Positions 62,726 through 64,000 of a stretch of DNA of 64,000 bases are shown here, in pieces (position 1 is the stretch's first letter; each line of letters starts with the position of its first letter). The notes beneath the pieces were generated by a model. It saw nothing but the letters and a program-made list of their open reading frames with translations, was not told the DNA's origin and ran no database searches. The DNA is taken from NCBI RefSeq assembly GCF_028453695.1, contig NC_135780.1, positions 4,092,001 to 4,156,000 of the forward strand, read 5' to 3'. Source of the stretch: Augochlora pura (Eukaryota; Arthropoda; Insecta; Hymenoptera; Halictidae). The position numbers were made by a program, and so were the translations under genes.

Positions 62726-64000
62726 CGGATGGACGAGCAGCAGACAGCCAGTCTAGCATCACCTGGACGAGGAGCACGCGCCTCCCGATTCTGCGACAGG
62801 GTGGGAAGGACACCGCCGCATGGACATCGAAGCAACATGCGCATTGTGCTCGTGCCACCGCTGTCGGGTGCCCGCGTTGCCATAATGCGATCGTATAACG
62901 TCGCGCAACGTCGGGCCCCGTGGACAATGCCACGACCTGCCACGGGAAACCCTTTCGCGAGCTACGAAAATCCTTTTAGGATCATCGATACCCGACAAAG
63001 GCCCAGCTAAACCGCGTCCGATCGCAATTAAGATCGAGGGACACTCGACAGGATCGACATTCAGAACTGCAACTGTGTCGAATGCGACCAGATTTTTGCG
63101 TTATGCAAGAATACCTATTGCTTCCTGGATTTCGCAGGCATTTCGTACGGATTGAATAACTGTTTCTCATAATTTGGAGGTTTTGTTGATTCATTTATAC
63201 ATTTACCTTTGCAGAAATGACGTGTGGCTTTTATTTCTGTCATAGTTGAAGAAGTATTAGATTAGGAATAAGAGAATGAAGAATAAGCGATTAAAGAAAA
63301 ATGTATTTCTTCTTTTAGAAATTTGAATTTGAATTCTACTATATCCACACCTTAGTACTCCATGTATTTATATTATATCTATTATAGTTTTATTATAAAA
63401 GCAGAATATGAAATAGAAATATGTTTCCTCCTTTAGTAATTTCAATAAATTCAGGGATGGTAATATTCTAAAAATTTGTCTGCCATGTTCACGATTTACT
63501 ATTTTGTCAAGTCGTATGCTTGTCATAAGTATAACTATTGCATGAAGTTGTAGCTTACTGCGAGGAATACGGGAGTACGAAGCGGCGTACACAACTTTCG
63601 AACGTCTCTTAAAAAAAATCATCAAAGCCTCAAGCAACAGTGTGCCCGTAATCGGCGCCAATTAATTGGTCGCAACGCTTTTTGCCTCTGCCTTTATAAA
63701 CCGTGCTACCTGCAACGGCTTAATGTACCGCGAAATCGCCGCATAATCTTGCCGGTTCATTATCCCAATGTCGCAGGGAGCGATCATCGACGGGAAAGCC
63801 TCGCCGCTTATCAGGGATCGTTCACTTCTTATCGAGGCGTCGATGATCCTCAGGGTCAGCCGATGGCTTTCGTTTCTCAGGGTTAATCTCCGCTTAAGCC
63901 ACGATAAAGACCACCCTTAAGGATCAACGATCCGTGGATTCGCCGGCCGGTCGCTTAATTATTGCAACCCCGAATTGTCCTCCGCTAACTAGACCCTAAT
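62726..64000. other. End of window, no gene called
   Basis: CpG-rich DNA at 62726-63160 and 63540-64000 surrounds an AT-rich middle. Frames on both strands in the GC-rich parts match nothing. A transcription unit could continue beyond the edge. Confidence 0.5.

Overview
The window looks like nuclear DNA from an insect, most likely a hymenopteran such as a bee. The grounds are an intron-containing insect developmental gene, frequent CpG, an alternation of AT-rich stretches with CpG-rich islands of 0.3-1.5 kb, many GA/CT microsatellites, and short TTAA-flanked terminal-inverted-repeat elements. The order is an inference; no species can be named from the sequence alone.

The one gene that can be firmly identified is glial cells missing (gcm), on the minus strand between 7509 (start codon) and 2280 (stop codon). 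Its five coding exons were rebuilt from splice sites and the conserved GCM zinc-binding DNA-binding domain. Exon 1 (7509-7429) carries WDINDSNVPR. Exon 2 (6425-6195) carries the block from EWADGHVR to HLRPAICDK. Exon 3 (5619-5350) carries the CRGHCGYPVTHFWRH block and HDHPRPEAK. Exon 4 (4527-4434) is only 94 bases long, and it restores the reading frame into exon 5. Exon 5 (3589-2280) is a long Gln/Asn/Pro/Asp-rich C-terminal exon. The product is 661 residues. A canonical AATAAA lies about 460 bases past the stop. A strong splice acceptor just upstream of the start codon shows that the transcript begins in at least one exon further upstream. The best-looking candidate in the window is a CpG-rich segment ending in a GTAAGT donor at 19504, about 12 kb away.

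From about 7.6 kb to 64 kb I recognise no protein-coding gene. This stretch is a mosaic of CpG-rich islands and AT-rich DNA. It holds microsatellites, several tandem duplications and minisatellites, and three complete piggyBac-type non-autonomous elements with TTAA on both sides (12398-12659, 37082-37329, 58593-58835). It also holds a few solitary TTAA-CCC ends and a near-perfect fold-back at 16759-16795. Two short open frames look coding-like but cannot be assigned: plus strand 8027-8308 and minus strand 39940-40260. A long gene-poor flank beside a pleiotropic cell-fate regulator is consistent with a regulatory landscape for gcm, but the sequence alone does not prove it. I found no CRISPR array, operon, rRNA, tRNA or recognisable autonomous transposon, and no candidate for a new multi-gene system.
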